From NCBI GenBank assembly GCA_034638255.1, contig JAWPGT010000013.1, positions 124,001 through 188,000 on the forward strand: DNA of 64,000 bases. Direction: 5' to 3'. This DNA comes from Coprinus comatus. Lineage: Eukaryota > Basidiomycota > Agaricomycetes > Agaricales > Agaricaceae. The notes below the pieces were generated by a model that saw nothing but the letters and a program-made list of their open reading frames with translations, did no database searches and was not told the DNA's origin. The translations under genes were made by a program, and so were the position numbers. Shown in pieces: positions 1 to 10,984 of this stretch. The first letter of the stretch is position 1; each line of letters opens with the position of its first letter.

Positions 1-578
1 TCAAGTTGCGTATCCAAAGGAATCGGAATGTATTTTTTGATTTGACTATCAACTTGACCTTTAACAGCTGCTTCAATCTCCGCTTTGACTTGTCCTTTAA
101 TTTCTGGTCTACAATATCATTGTAATTAAATATCAATTCCAATTCCAGATTCGATAAAAGAAATGGAATAGAGTATGTATACATACCTCAACTTATTTTC
201 AATCTGAGATGGAATAGCAACTGCAAAATCCCTTAAACGTGTCATTTCCCGAATCGATTCATCATCATGTCTTCGAATTTGAACTTGCAAATTCTCTAAC
301 CCAGAAACACTTATATCCTATCGATGGATATTATATAAATAACGGTGACAAATGTCAGTTATGCAAACTTGGTCATTCTCAGTGCTCACCGATAGTTGAT
401 TTAGTTGTTCAAGTTTCGAAGACTGGGCTTCCAAGAGTTGAAGATTCCTTCCACTTTCGATAGATTTTCAGATTTAATTTAATTTAATATAAAAGCCACT
501 TTTATTTCTTGTTACGCACATTGTCTGGAGACTCGACGTCATCGGCCTCACAATTTCCTGAACATCCAAATCCTGCAT
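1..578 (-). CDS. Coiled-coil protein of unknown function, partial at the left edge
   Basis: I do not recognise this protein. Four minus-strand exons splice in one frame: 578-520, 453-390, 293-187 and 108 to below base 1, all with GT-AG borders. The start is the ATG at 578, followed by MQDLDVQEIV; a splice acceptor also ends at that ATG (tatgcag), so an upstream exon cannot be excluded. The visible part is about 112 residues. It is rich in L, Q, K and E in heptad-like spacing (LQLLEAQSSKLEQLNQL, then IENKLRPEIKGQVKAEIE), which suggests a long helix or coiled coil. No membrane segment or signal peptide is seen. The C-terminal part lies outside the window, so nothing can be said about its function. 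Confidence 0.6.
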
Positions 579-940
579 AACGAGAGAGATAGACAATCCG
601 AATCCGTAAATTGCAGTGAGATATATACGAGAAGAAAAAAAGAGTTTTTGGAGGTTGAGTGGACACTAATATCAATATGGGTAGTAAGAGAAATGTGAAG
701 ATGTTGTACAGAACTTTATATATATCGCCTCGAGGTTCCCACATGCACAAGGAAAACCATGTACATGACCACTCCAACATCCGCTGCCTCGCGTTATCCA
801 TGTTTTTCCATCCTTCCGTCACATAAATCAGAGCCAAAAGTCAACAATCAAAAACCAATGTTCAACCGTCACTTTTTTGGGGGAGAAAATGGCATGTCCA
901 ACGAAAATCAGCATTTCCGTCGATGCGATATAGAATAAAT
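579..940. other. Intergenic gap
   Basis: About 360 bases lie between the 5' end of the edge gene and the 3' end of the dehydrogenase gene. A minus-strand frame is open across 502-837, but it has no recognisable domain and overlaps the first exon of the edge gene in another frame, so I do not call it. Confidence 0.5.
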
Positions 941-2251
941 TCATAGTCTTGGCTTCACCTTTGACAGATTAGCATTATCTTGATTTTTAAATTCCAACAC
1001 CAGATCCTTTCCCATTCCTGTAGTCAGATAATCACGTAAATTCTGAAGTGCACGAATTTCCATCTTCTTCTGCGAATCTTGATTTTCAGTTCCCATGTGT
1101 GGTAATAGTGTTACTTGAGGGAATTCGAATAAACGAGGGTTTACTTCGGGTTCGTTTGGGAATACATCCAATCCTGCTGCTCCCAACTATGATGGAAGTC
1201 AAAGTTAGTTCAAAGTTTAATATAAAGGAAACTCACATGACCATCTTCCAAGGCTCTGATCAAAGCCTCCTCATCAATTACCTTCCCTCTAGCTGTATTA
1301 ATAAGAATAGCTCCAGGTTTCAAAGCCCTAATCCAATTTTCACCAACCAACCCTTCCGTTTCCTTTCTTAAAGGAACATGTACACTAAGTACATCTGCCT
1401 GTTTCAACATCTCTTCCACATTCTCAAAATATTCACAATATGCAGGAGCATCAACAGCCTTTTTTCTTGAATGATAAATAACACGCATAGGAAAAGATTG
1501 AACCAACTCTGCCAATCTTGATCCGATACCTCCAAGTCCAAGAATAGCTAGAGTTTTTCCTGTAATATCATGCGATTTACGATTTAAACCTGCTGGTTTC
1601 CATTTTAATGCTCGAACGGAACGTTCTGCAATAGAATATTGTCGCATAGTTGAGATTAACAAGTATAATGCCGTTGTTGCTGTCGCGTCATCAACTGCTC
1701 CTGGGGTATTGGATAGGTAGATTCCTAAAGTTTTAAGAGGATAAAATATCAGTTTTATGATAATACCATCCCACCACCCCTATTGTTCAAAACCGTACCT
1801 CTAGCTTTACAAGCATGAACATCAACAGGATCATATCCAGCACCATTATGTGCAATCCATTTAAGACTCAAAGGTAAACCATTAACAATCTCCTTATCAT
1901 ACGGTCCAATAACCTTTGAAGACTCGTTTTCTCTGTAAATACCAACGATTCCATCATATTTTCCTCCAGGTCTACATTCAGCTAGGAATGATGCTCGATC
2001 GGGAGAGTCCATCCACTATAAGCGATTGATATGATATTGAAATATTATTAGCAAGAACGATAAGAATAACTCGTACATTCAAACAAAGATCGAGGACTTA
2101 CAATCACTTCTGAGATATCTCCCAATAGCTCCTGTACCTCCTTCTGAGCCCATACAATAGTACCTTGCGAAAGCACTACGTCAATCCTCCTAACAGCATG
2201 ATATTCTGATTGAACATACTGCAAATTAGAACGCGGGGAGCCATTATTCAA
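941..2251 (-). CDS. D-2-hydroxyacid dehydrogenase, glyoxylate/hydroxypyruvate reductase type
   Basis: Predicted NAD(P)H-dependent reductase of 2-oxoacids such as glyoxylate or hydroxypyruvate. Exons 2251-2102, 2015-1799, 1724-1237 and 1186-941 add to 1101 bases, 366 residues, the normal family size. The second junction was fixed by joining ACKARG directly to IYLSNTPGAVDDATA, the conserved strand before the nucleotide domain. Visible motifs: Rossmann GLGGIGSR, the active-site Arg in INTARGK, the Glu in DVFPNEPE and the His in LLPHMGT, so the Arg-Glu-His set is complete. No targeting signal is obvious; a cytosolic enzyme is likely. The 3' end of a Dal5-like permease gene lies 340 bases upstream on the same strand. 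The exact substrate cannot be read from sequence. Confidence 0.9.
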
Positions 2252-2590
2252 CAGTCGATATTGGACAGTGGGGGGAAGAAGGTTAAAACGGGGGAGCGAA
2301 AGTGTCTTCTATATCACCAATTTAAATAGGAGATGCTCTGTCACAAGATCTAGATTCTTCACAGGTCAGGGTGATTCCACCCATTCACACACACACAAGT
2401 AGCACGAGTGGCGGCGCCTCCAGGAACACTACGAGCCGACAAGAGCGAGCGTGTAGTTTGGGTGTAGTTCCCTGGAGACGGTACATCTCCCCCTCGCCGG
2501 CCCGCTGTAATTGATTTATTGATGTCGTCATTGGTTTTTTGCATGCACAGCACACGCTTACGAAGATGGCCAATATTTATGCCATGAGAA
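2252..2590. other. Intergenic gap with likely dehydrogenase promoter
   Basis: This gap lies between the dehydrogenase start and the permease stop on the same strand, so it should hold the dehydrogenase promoter and the permease 3' end. It has a short CA-rich run near 2385-2400. No gene was found; the overlapping minus ORFs have no domain. Confidence 0.45.
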
Positions 2591-5192
2591 TCAAACAAGA
2601 TACCTCAAATTGCATTTACGTCGAATGGCCTCTTCCATTGTCAGCTCCTCCAACTGTGCTGCTTGCTTCACTCTATCCCTACATCCAGCCTCAATCAAAG
2701 CTCGTTGCATATCACGGTCAAGTTCTTTGTTTGCTCGCACTAACAGCATTCGAACCACTATAAGGGCAATATTCTGATTAGCGAATGATCGAAGAACCGC
2801 AAGGCTTGATGAATACAAAGTCATCTGACACTCACCAAGCGATAAGCCAGTAGCAATTGTTAGGGATCCAATCCCGATAATCATTGAAGGTTCATAACTG
2901 GGGGCCCATTTATTTTTCCATAAGAATGAGCTTGCGCTGTGTTCGGCCCGAATAATTCATCTTTCAATGAAATGCATCACAACGAACAAATCGAAATAAA
3001 GTCCTCACAGATTTCCTAGGTTCCCCACTCCTCCAACAATACCAATAGCGGCTGCTCGTTTTGCTGGCGGTCTTGGAATGCTGTTACTGAGCCATACAAA
3101 CAACATGACGTATCCTGTTAATTTAAACCAATCACGCGGTTTAGTCTTCGACCCAAACACTTCCCTGTCAAATTATAGATCCCACCTGTATGACCACTAG
3201 CCAAAAGGAATAAGGCAACGTAACGACCAGCTACGGAAAACGTTGACAAGGCAATAATATATCCCAAGATACTCATGCACCAGAAAAATGTTACATGTAA
3301 GAATCTCTCTCCTGTCCTATCTATGATGTCGATCAATCATCATATGTATAGAGTGTGAATTCGCAACGGCTTCTTTACCTGCATGGTGTCCATTTGCAAC
3401 GCAGATAATAGCGGCAACTACCCACGGTGGACTGCAGTTTGTTTGAAATTCGTTTCAGAGACCTGATCAACGCTTGACTTACGCAGCCAAAAGCAATGTG
3501 ATAGTGGTTGAAAACCCAAGTGTTGCCGTCAGTCTAATAGAGCGACATATTCAGCTACATATAAACAGAAAAGAAAAGTACTCACGTAGGGAAGAAGTTA
3601 ACGAATCCCATACCCATCAAGTCAAAGAATGCAATCAATGCAAAAATATAGACCAGTGGTTCTTTCAGTGCAGCGATAAGGCCCTTCCACGCTCTTATTA
3701 AGGTTTTAGCCCTCGAAAAAACACCAATCTCAACAGGAGGTTGCGCTCACGTATCATTGACCAAATCTTCGTCTGCTTCCCCTGCATCCTCAGCGAGACG
3801 AATCTGGGCAAGTCGTCTTTCAGATGGACTCAGCCATCTTGTATTTTTAGGCTAATTTTTTTTTTTTATGTTTGAGTATGCAGATTTGAAAATATGACCC
3901 AGTAACTTACATAGTCAGGCAAAATCCACCTTTAAAACGACCTAGAGTGAGAACATTCTTCAATAACAAAATATCAAGTTAAAACATACAATGCTTGAAT
4001 ACCCAAGAACATCGTTATTGCCCCCTATTCAAGAAACAAACAACATATCAGGCAACCTGGTAAAAAAAAAATACACTGCGAAGTTATCGATATCCTACGC
4101 ACCTCGATGTAAAACAACCACCTCCAAGCTCTAATACCCAACTGCCCTTCCATACCAGACAATATTCCAGCAGCTATTAACTATAACAAGTTCAAGTTCA
4201 AAGGATCAGCAACCTTATCATTTACGAAAAAATCAACATTTTCATTCTTACAGATCCAAAAGCAGTTGACACAGTTAATCCTGCGTACAAACACGCAGTC
4301 CGTAAAGCAAGTTCCTTAAATCAATCATTTCAGACTTTAGTTAGCACGTCAAGTCATTCTAGTATTATTTACCTTGCGAGTATACCATCGTGACAGAACA
4401 TAAATAGCACCAGGATAAAACGCGGCCTCTGGAAATCCTAGAAAAAGCCTACAGGCTATTATACCCGAAAAGGATTTGGAAATCTTTTAATGATCGTAAG
4501 TATTAAATATTTAAGTACAAATCTAGAAGACTCACACCAGTTAGGGCGCTTATCATGCCCCAGAGAATGACACAGGAACCAAGGTATAGTGATGGTCTAT
4601 ACGATCGTGTTAGCGAACGATTGAGTAAAGTGGTAGGTATATCTCTAACCGAGTTATAGAGTTGAGAGTCTACATAACAAGTTGCCAATGACGAAAGTGA
4701 GCAATATGTTTGCAATGCTATAGGGTGACAAGTACTCACCATGTTGGAAGGGATTTGCGAAGGGCAATAAATTGCATAAAATACAGCAAGAATCAGATCA
4801 TACTGAACATCTTTCAAAATAAAGCATCAACAGAACGGATTTGAATTGTTTATAACTATGTTATAAATATACCTGTAAGTCCCAAATCTTCTTCCAAACC
4901 CTTAAGCCTTGCAGATGTAATTGCCGTCCTCTATAACATACCAATACTATCGTTGAGCATAACGTTTTCGAATATCATGCAAATGTCTTACATCAATATA
5001 ATTCATAATATATATAACCACAACCATGGAACAGAGTCGGAGATCGAGTTTCCTAACAAGTCGCTTCTCTGCTTCCTTGCGATCTATAGGGTCCGGCTCT
5101 GGTTGGTGAAGATCCTTGGAACTGTCGGGGTAGATATCAGACGCATTTCGCACTTCAATATCCGTGGATTTCTCTTCGTCGTGAGGTGCCAT
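2591..5192 (-). CDS. MFS permease of the Dal5/allantoate (anion:cation symporter) family
   Basis: Predicted plasma-membrane 12-helix transporter of an organic anion. Eighteen exons splice cleanly: 5192-4992, 4930-4873, 4810-4740, 4669-4650, 4596-4536, 4483-4373, 4315-4252, 4173-4103, 4024-3990, 3929-3911, 3851-3751, 3711-3586, 3533-3483, 3431-3379, 3320-3186, 3114-3009, 2936-2836, 2757-2591. The sum is 1551 bases, 516 residues. Family marks in order: RKLDLRLCSMVVVIYIMNYID (helix 1), RTAITSARLKGLEEDLGL, QIPSNM, the RPSLYLG and CRLFLGFPEAAFYPGAIY signatures, GIRAWRWLFYIEGA, ALWILPDYP before the long central loop, and a C-terminal tail ending NLRYLV. Two exons are only 20 and 19 bases. The acceptor of exon 17 is the least certain border (2936 or 2931). 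Substrate unknown; the family carries allantoate, ureidosuccinate, nicotinate, biotin and similar acids. Confidence 0.9.
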
Positions 5193-5486
5193 AGGAGTAG
5201 AGGCTTTTGGATAGAGGAGTAATGGAGCGAAAGTAAATGTAATTCGCTAGCACGCAATACTATGCAAATATAATATACCCCACGCACTGGCCTGAAGAAG
5301 CTCAAGAAGCATGATCGTATTGTGGTCATCTGAATGTCGAAGCAGGAGTAGGCAAGGTTAAAATAGATCACATAACGGACCGCTTCGACACGAGATAGGT
5401 TGGGAACATAGAGGGAGACTTGAATTTTCCAATATTTCAAGAAAAAACGGCGACAAAACAATAATATAACAATTCATATTCATTAT

Positions 5487-7154
5487 TTAGACTGTAACAT
5501 CTAAATCATTAATGAGTATCTCGAAGACGGTGCCATTCAACTGAACCTTAGATACCTGTCCAATTATTCTAGACATTCCTTTAATCTTTCCGCACTCGTC
5601 TATCAGATTGGCAGCGCGGGGCGTACCGAGGATACCAAGCTCTTGGAAATTCCTAATATAGCTGTAACAAGTTTGTGAAATTAGTATAAATTTATACCAA
5701 GACTGCAACGATACTAACCGTAGGCATACTTCTTCCTTAAATTCCGCATATATTTTGCGGTTGAATCTTCTCTGTTAATATATGCGCATATGGGAGACTG
5801 TATTCTCAATAAGCCAGTAATCAGCCTACCTCATTCTTTCGAGCAGTTTCTTCATACAAGTGATTCTGGTGGATAATGAAGTGATCCGCGAGGACATGAT
5901 ATGACATTCCCGCAAGGTACATTTCAAAAAGGCATGCAGCCTTATTGCCACCATACCCAACGAAACGTTCATCACACCTGGATATACCGTTCAAATACAC
6001 ATTGAATTAATGTTAATCTAGACATACCAAGGCGGGCCGTCTTTTCTGAAGATGGTATATGGTTCGTAAGAGGCCTGGAAACTCGAAACTTGATATATCT
6101 CTCCAGGCTTTGCAGCATAATACCTCGCATAATCGGTACTATTATGTCCAGCAGACCAACCTTGATGGAACATACGAGCCCTCTTACTCTTAACCAGCCG
6201 CATCAAATCCTACCAAAGAGCTTTAGCACCTTTCACCTTCCTACTAATTCTAAAAAAAGAGATTCCAACCCTCACCTTTTTATTATTCGGAAAAGACTGA
6301 AACTCCCTTCCCTCTTCATATTCCACATATTCAAAAGCAGGAACAACCAACGCAGCCACACCTTCTTTCAACATCTCCATTTCTTTCAACCCCATTTCTT
6401 TCCACCTCCTAATAGCTCCTCTAAAATCCGTACAAATATAAAAATCAATATCCAACATCATGACAAACTCAGTCCTAGCAAACAACCTCGCTATATTTCT
6501 CCAGGTATTGAATTGCCTATCAAAGGTATCCAAAACGAGATGAATATCAACATATCTTGACATATGTTTTGTTTTTGTGTATAAGTGATGTAGAGAATCG
6601 AGGAGTACTGGAACGTTTTCTGTTGAATTGTTTATATGAAATGTTACCGATATTGGACCTAATAAAATCAAAAGTTTGAGTAGCATATATGCGTGGATGT
6701 GTAGTGGAAGAATGATGATGATGGTGAGGGATGAGAGGTTATTCATACCTTGATATCGTTGAACAAGACGAGCGAGGATTTCAAAACGATTACTTGTAAT
6801 AAGACTCGTAATAGTTATATCCTCCTTGTCAAAGTTTCCAGAAGCACGATAATAATACGGAATGATTTGACTTGGTTTCATGAGATGAGGAAATGCTTTT
6901 GACAAAAGAATACTTTCTTCAATAGCATCTTGCTTCTTCGCTGAGGCTATTGCCGAGAACACTCTTGAGTTACGAGAAACGGAAGAATTCAAAGCCCAAG
7001 GGGACCAGGTGACAGAGGTAGAGAGGGACTTTGCGTTGTGTTGTTGTGGTCCAGGAGATAGCAATGAACTTGTGGTATAGAGGATTGAGGCGGTTACATA
7101 GATAGCAATAAAGACGTGCGCAAGGCGTTGTACTTGATAGGGAACGGCAGTCAT
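5487..7154 (-). CDS. Glycosyltransferase family 49 (LARGE-like), type II membrane protein
   Basis: Predicted Golgi glycosyltransferase. Exons 7154-6749, 6658-6276, 6209-6028, 5977-5830, 5771-5719 and 5661-5487 add to 1347 bases, 448 residues. A hydrophobic stretch after a short basic N-terminus (about residues 9-30, VFIAIYVTASILYT) is a signal anchor. The catalytic region shows DTFDRQFNTWRNIARLFAR followed by the DxD metal site in MMLDIDFYICTDFR. Later come FHQGWSAGHNSTDY, SYEPYTIFRKDGPPW, CDERFVGYGGNKAAC, HFIIHQNHLYEE and a C-terminal GILGTPRAANL. These match fungal GT49 proteins known to me. An open frame across the second and third introns makes the gene look longer and gives an apparent in-frame TAG near 6207; both are removed by normal introns at 6659-6748 and 6210-6275. 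Donor and acceptor sugars are unknown. Confidence 0.88.
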
Positions 7155-7229
7155 ACCAGTAAGAGACTGGCGGAGAGAGAGAAAGGTATTATTATATTAT
7201 GTCTTGTTTGCCCAGATACATCTGTTAGT

Positions 7230-8282
7230 TTAATTCTTCCGTGTAGCAGCCAGCGCCTCCGCTCCCGTCTTTCCAGGATTTTCGACATACAATACATGTT
7301 TGAACACATATCCACGGTCTGCAAAGCTCTGGATAACCATATCCCTGTACTTCTCGATCCCAACTAACGACCCTCCAAATGTTACTACTGTGTCCTGTGG
7401 ATGCACCAACCGTGGTTTTTCTGTAGTAGGCTTCCCAAGCAATACGGAAGCAGTCGAAACCAGTTGGTTTGAACATGTCTTCAACACTTGTAATGCTAAT
7501 GGGTCACCATCCTCAAAAGCAGCTTCAAACACGAGTGGTGAAAGCATTGATAAGCGTTTCTCTCGAACGTTATTGCTTGAAGAGCCATCGAAACCAGCAG
7601 TTCCAGGAGCTGGATCAGATTGATATACAATCCGGAACGTCTCCATAAGATCTATAATCCCAAAACGAGCTAGAATTTTATCTCGCAAGGTGCTGGGTGG
7701 TGCAGGTCCTTCGGTTACTGATGCTTGGTCGTGACAGCCAAGTACCGCCCGAATCGCTTCTCTCCCAACATGGAATCCACCACCTTCATCTCCAAGAATC
7801 CATCCCCAACCTCCTGACCTCCCCATCTCTTTGATTTGTCCATCAACATCTTTGAACGATACGGCGATTGAGCCGGTCCCTGCGATGATTGACAAAGCGT
7901 TCGATACATCATTATAGAATCGAATAGGAGCAGCGAGAAGGTTTGTATCATTCGTCACCGTCAATCGCGGCCCAACAGGAACATTAAGAAGATCCGAGAG
8001 GGGTTGTAGTACACTCTGGATAACGGCTTGTGAATCCGCCCCAGATGCTCCAAACCAAGCAGCAGCAAAAGGTGTTTCTGCAGGTGGTAAAACACTAGGC
8101 AAAGTCGCGGCGTCAAGTGCATGAGTGACTGCTGTTTTCACTGCAAGAGTGTAATCATCGCTTGAGATGTATGTCAAGTTGGAAGGCCCGCCATAACCAG
8201 TACCGACGACTTTTCCAGCGTGATCAACGATGACTGCTGCAGTTTTACTACCACCGCAATCGACACAGAGAAAGTAGGACAT
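7230..8282 (-). CDS. N-acetylglucosamine kinase (BadF/BadG/NAGK ATPase family)
   Basis: Predicted cytosolic kinase that phosphorylates free GlcNAc to GlcNAc-6-phosphate for salvage into UDP-GlcNAc or for catabolism. It is a single 1053-base exon, 350 residues, close to the size of animal NAGK. The ASKHA fold is clear: phosphate-1 loop DCGGSKTAAVIVD at residues 8-20, TNDTNLLAAP near the middle, phosphate-2 loop IAGTGSIAVSF, and GGWGWILGDEGGGFHVGREA, the strongest NAGK signature. No targeting signal is seen. The lack of introns is unusual for this window, where almost every other gene is split. It lies head to tail with the GT49 gene, 75 bases apart, so the kinase 3' UTR and the GT49 promoter must overlap. 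Confidence 0.9.
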   Translation of the reverse strand: MSYFLCVDCGGSKTAAVIVDHAGKVVGTGYGGPSNLTYISSDDYTLAVKTAVTHALDAATLPSVLPPAETPFAAAWFGASGADSQAVIQSVLQPLSDLLNVPVGPRLTVTNDTNLLAAPIRFYNDVSNALSIIAGTGSIAVSFKDVDGQIKEMGRSGGWGWILGDEGGGFHVGREAIRAVLGCHDQASVTEGPAPPSTLRDKILARFGIIDLMETFRIVYQSDPAPGTAGFDGSSSNNVREKRLSMLSPLVFEAAFEDGDPLALQVLKTCSNQLVSTASVLLGKPTTEKPRLVHPQDTVVTFGGSLVGIEKYRDMVIQSFADRGYVFKHVLYVENPGKTGAEALAATRKN

Positions 8283-8752
8283 GTGCAGAGGGATACTAGA
8301 GGGAATTCTTTCAGTCGTTATTCGCCATTTGGCTTTATAAGAGATTGGTTCCGCATGGCGTGGCTCTTCTAATTTGGCGAGTTGAGAAGGTGTCGCGTTC
8401 GATGTAACGCTTACCGGCCCGGCTCATCGGATCACATGGTCACCAATGCCTGCCCTCACCTCACGTGCCGCCACATATAAAAGCGCAAAATTTCAGTGAA
8501 CAACCCGTGCGGCAGCACGGCCATCTCTTCCCCATGTTGCTCATAACTGCGTGGTCTTTATTGACCAGGTTCACGCGGTTGTTCGAGTGTCAGGCTGTGT
8601 TCTGAAAAAATCGATCATCTTAGTACCCTATGTCTTCTCTGCGCCATCGCAGGCAACGAGGGCGGGTCGGCAGCTCGTACATTCCAAATCAATCACATTA
8701 TCCTTATGTATCTATGTTGTGCATTGTAATTAACTATCACATATTAAGCAAT
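8283..8752. other. Intergenic gap upstream of the GlcNAc kinase
   Basis: About 470 bases separate the kinase start from the stop of the first cornichon gene. The half next to the kinase should hold its promoter. A TATATAAAAG-like string at 8474-8483 reads on the plus strand, away from the kinase, and no plus-strand gene follows it, so I give it no role. Confidence 0.4.
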
Positions 8753-9652
8753 CTACTCGCTCTCTGCGATAAGAGCAACAATCATTCTACAAACGAAAAT
8801 ATGAGTTAGATCCAAGAAAGCTGCGGAAGACATACCGATAGAGGTAGTAGAAGAACGAAAGAAGATAAAACCCAAGCTTGAAGAATGTTTCCTTCTTGTG
8901 TCCACCAAGTGTTCTGAAGATCTCTGTCGCATCGTATACATGACTCTTTTTCCGGATCCTGGACATCCATGAGCCTCATCAATGCAAAAAACCAACACAA
9001 ACATGTACGCACTTGTCTGCATTAAAAATTACCAGTGGGAGATTGAGCAAAAACGCTGTCCATTGACCCGACATAAGGAAAAGAAGTGTGAGGAAAGCAT
9101 GTGCCAAGTTTTCGGGGAGAACAAACTGTTTTTGTTCGTCAGTAGGATGTTATAATATTCAGCGGAATACGTACTTGATTCAGCTTGTTACAGAGGTCAA
9201 TGGGATTGATATAATCGCATTCCAAATCAGAGAACATTATAATCTGATAGTCAAAATAGTCGTTGGCATTTCTGTTTTCAGCCGCCAAAAATAAACTTAC
9301 AAAGAAAACCATGCAGAACAACAGCCCAGCGGCCATAAGCACCGCAAACAAAAATAACCAGCCTAGTCATCGCAGGAGTGCGCGTGCAGAGACGAAGGAG
9401 ACGTTGAGAACGGTTGTTGAAGAGTATGCCCAGTCAAGCAGCGTTGTTGATAACGGAATTTGTATTTGTCGAAAGGGTGTGTGAGGAATAACGATGAACC
9501 CAAGGATTGCCAAGTTGCGTGGCGGTCACGTTTCACCATAATTTTCGTGTCAAATATATGCATAGGAAGATAGATATCACAAGTATAAACAGTAAGACTT
9601 CATTGCTGATAATAATTAGACCAGAAATGAAATGCTGACCTGCTCCACCCAT
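8753..9652 (-). CDS. Cornichon / ERV14-like ER cargo receptor, copy A
   Basis: Predicted multi-span ER membrane receptor that loads membrane proteins into COPII vesicles. Six exons: 9652-9640, 9362-9301, 9243-9175, 9125-9013, 8958-8836, 8786-8753; 414 bases, 137 residues, matching the 138 residues of yeast Erv14. It starts [19 protein letters not shown] (helix 1). It then has the hallmark [20 protein letters not shown], a helix with [19 protein letters not shown], the loop [19 protein letters not shown], and the last helices [19 protein letters not shown]. The start exon is only 13 bases and is separated by a 277-base intron whose donor (gtcagc) is weak, so the first four residues are the least certain part. 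A second copy with the same layout lies directly upstream. Confidence 0.9.
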
Positions 9653-9972
9653 CGTGTGCTGTCGTGAGTTACTTGCTACAAATAAATTTCCAGTGCAAAG
9701 AATGCGGATTAGAATGCAAATGAAATGTGCTGTAGTCTGTGAGAGCGAGCTTTGGAAGAGTAAAGAAAACCAGAGAAGGATGCAAGTCGTGTAGAAAAAG
9801 TATGTGCCAGCCACCAAACTCCTGATGGTGACGTTGGTGCGCGTGACCAGTTCACACCCTCCGCTAACATATCACAAAACAATCTTAGATCAATAAATCC
9901 GCATTCTAACATGTAAGTATGTATTCAACATCCATGGCGTACTTCGTGTCAATAATCATTATAGCCTCAGTT
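9653..9972. other. Intergenic gap between the two cornichon genes
   Basis: These 320 bases should carry the copy A promoter and the copy B 3' end. I see no further gene and no repeat flanking the duplicated unit. Confidence 0.45.
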
Positions 9973-10718
9973 TTACTCCTCAGCAACAAGAGCAGCGATC
10001 ATACTGTCGTAGTCTTGAGTTTGCGCATACCCAAGAGCAGGAAAGGACTCACCGGTATAAGTAATAAAAGAAGGAAAGCAAATAGAAAGCAAGCTTGACA
10101 AACGCCTCTTTCTTGTGCCCATCTAATGAACGGAAGATCTCCGTTGCATCCAGCATATGGCTCTTGTTTACGATTCTGATTGCATGTATCAGACTTATCA
10201 TTTAGGGATAGGAGATCATCAACCACATACTTGTTAACATTCCATGCAATCAACGGAAGGTTGAGCACCAGTGCTGACCATTGTCCGCTTAATAGGAATA
10301 GTACAGCTAGGAAGGCATGTGCTGCATATTCCGGTAACACGAACTGGATGATATATGAACGCTTGCGCTAGCTCGAAAGCCCGAAATTCAGAGTTTATAC
10401 TCACCTGATTAATCTTATTACAGAGGTCAATGGGGTTGATATAGTCGCTTTCGAGGTCCGAGTACATGATCACCTACATGTCTCCATGAGTCCCTATTTC
10501 CAATAGCAGTTATGTGTCCGAAAAAAACTCACGAAAAAGACCATAGTAAATAGTAGTGCACCGGACCACAGCACAGCAAAGAGGAACAACCAGCCTTCAG
10601 AGCATATTCGGAGATGATAGTGTTATTGGTTTACAAGACAGGTGGGAACAGAACGCGTGGTCCGATTAGCGACCAAATTTACTTCTCTCGGTGGTTCAGG
10701 GGACTCACCAGCAGACAT
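9973..10718 (-). CDS. Cornichon / ERV14-like ER cargo receptor, copy B
   Basis: Second predicted ERV14-type cargo receptor. Exons 10718-10709, 10594-10533, 10473-10405, 10343-10231, 10175-10053 and 10003-9973 give 408 bases, 135 residues. Exons 2 to 5 have exactly the same lengths as in copy A (62, 69, 113, 123 bases) and all introns sit at the same codons, so the two are a tandem duplicate. Key strings: [72 protein letters not shown], and the end [10 protein letters not shown]. The luminal and cytosolic loops differ enough (for example [14 protein letters not shown] in A against [14 protein letters not shown] here) that the copies are not recent. Cargo may be divided between them, which is inference. 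Confidence 0.9.
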
Positions 10719-10984
10719 TGTAAGATATAGGCGTTGGTATTAGAAGATAGAGGGGGTATTCGTCTGGTTGGAAGTGGTCAATAGACACGTCCAGACAACG
10801 AGGACGGCAGTGAGGACTCAGGAAATGGGCGACAGGCCTTCCGCCATCAGCACCAAGGGACAGCCTCGTCACGCGTGACAGTCACGATTAACAGCTATAG
10901 AGTGCGCATAGGTACTTTACAAAACGTCGAGCAAGAGTTACACGAAACAAGCCAGAACAGAAGAAAACATAACATAAATATCAA

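Noticed and set aside
502..837. 111-codon minus frame
   Set aside because: It overlaps the first exon of the edge gene in a different frame. The spliced model gives a coherent coiled-coil protein instead.
6205..6212. Apparent in-frame stop TAG inside the GT49 gene
   Set aside because: It is the acceptor end of a normal 66-base intron (6210-6275). Removing it joins SFPNNKK to DLMRLV, as in the family.
8551..8733. 60-codon plus frame after a TATA-like word at 8474
   Set aside because: No recognisable domain or downstream exon; it lies in the spacer between two minus-strand genes.
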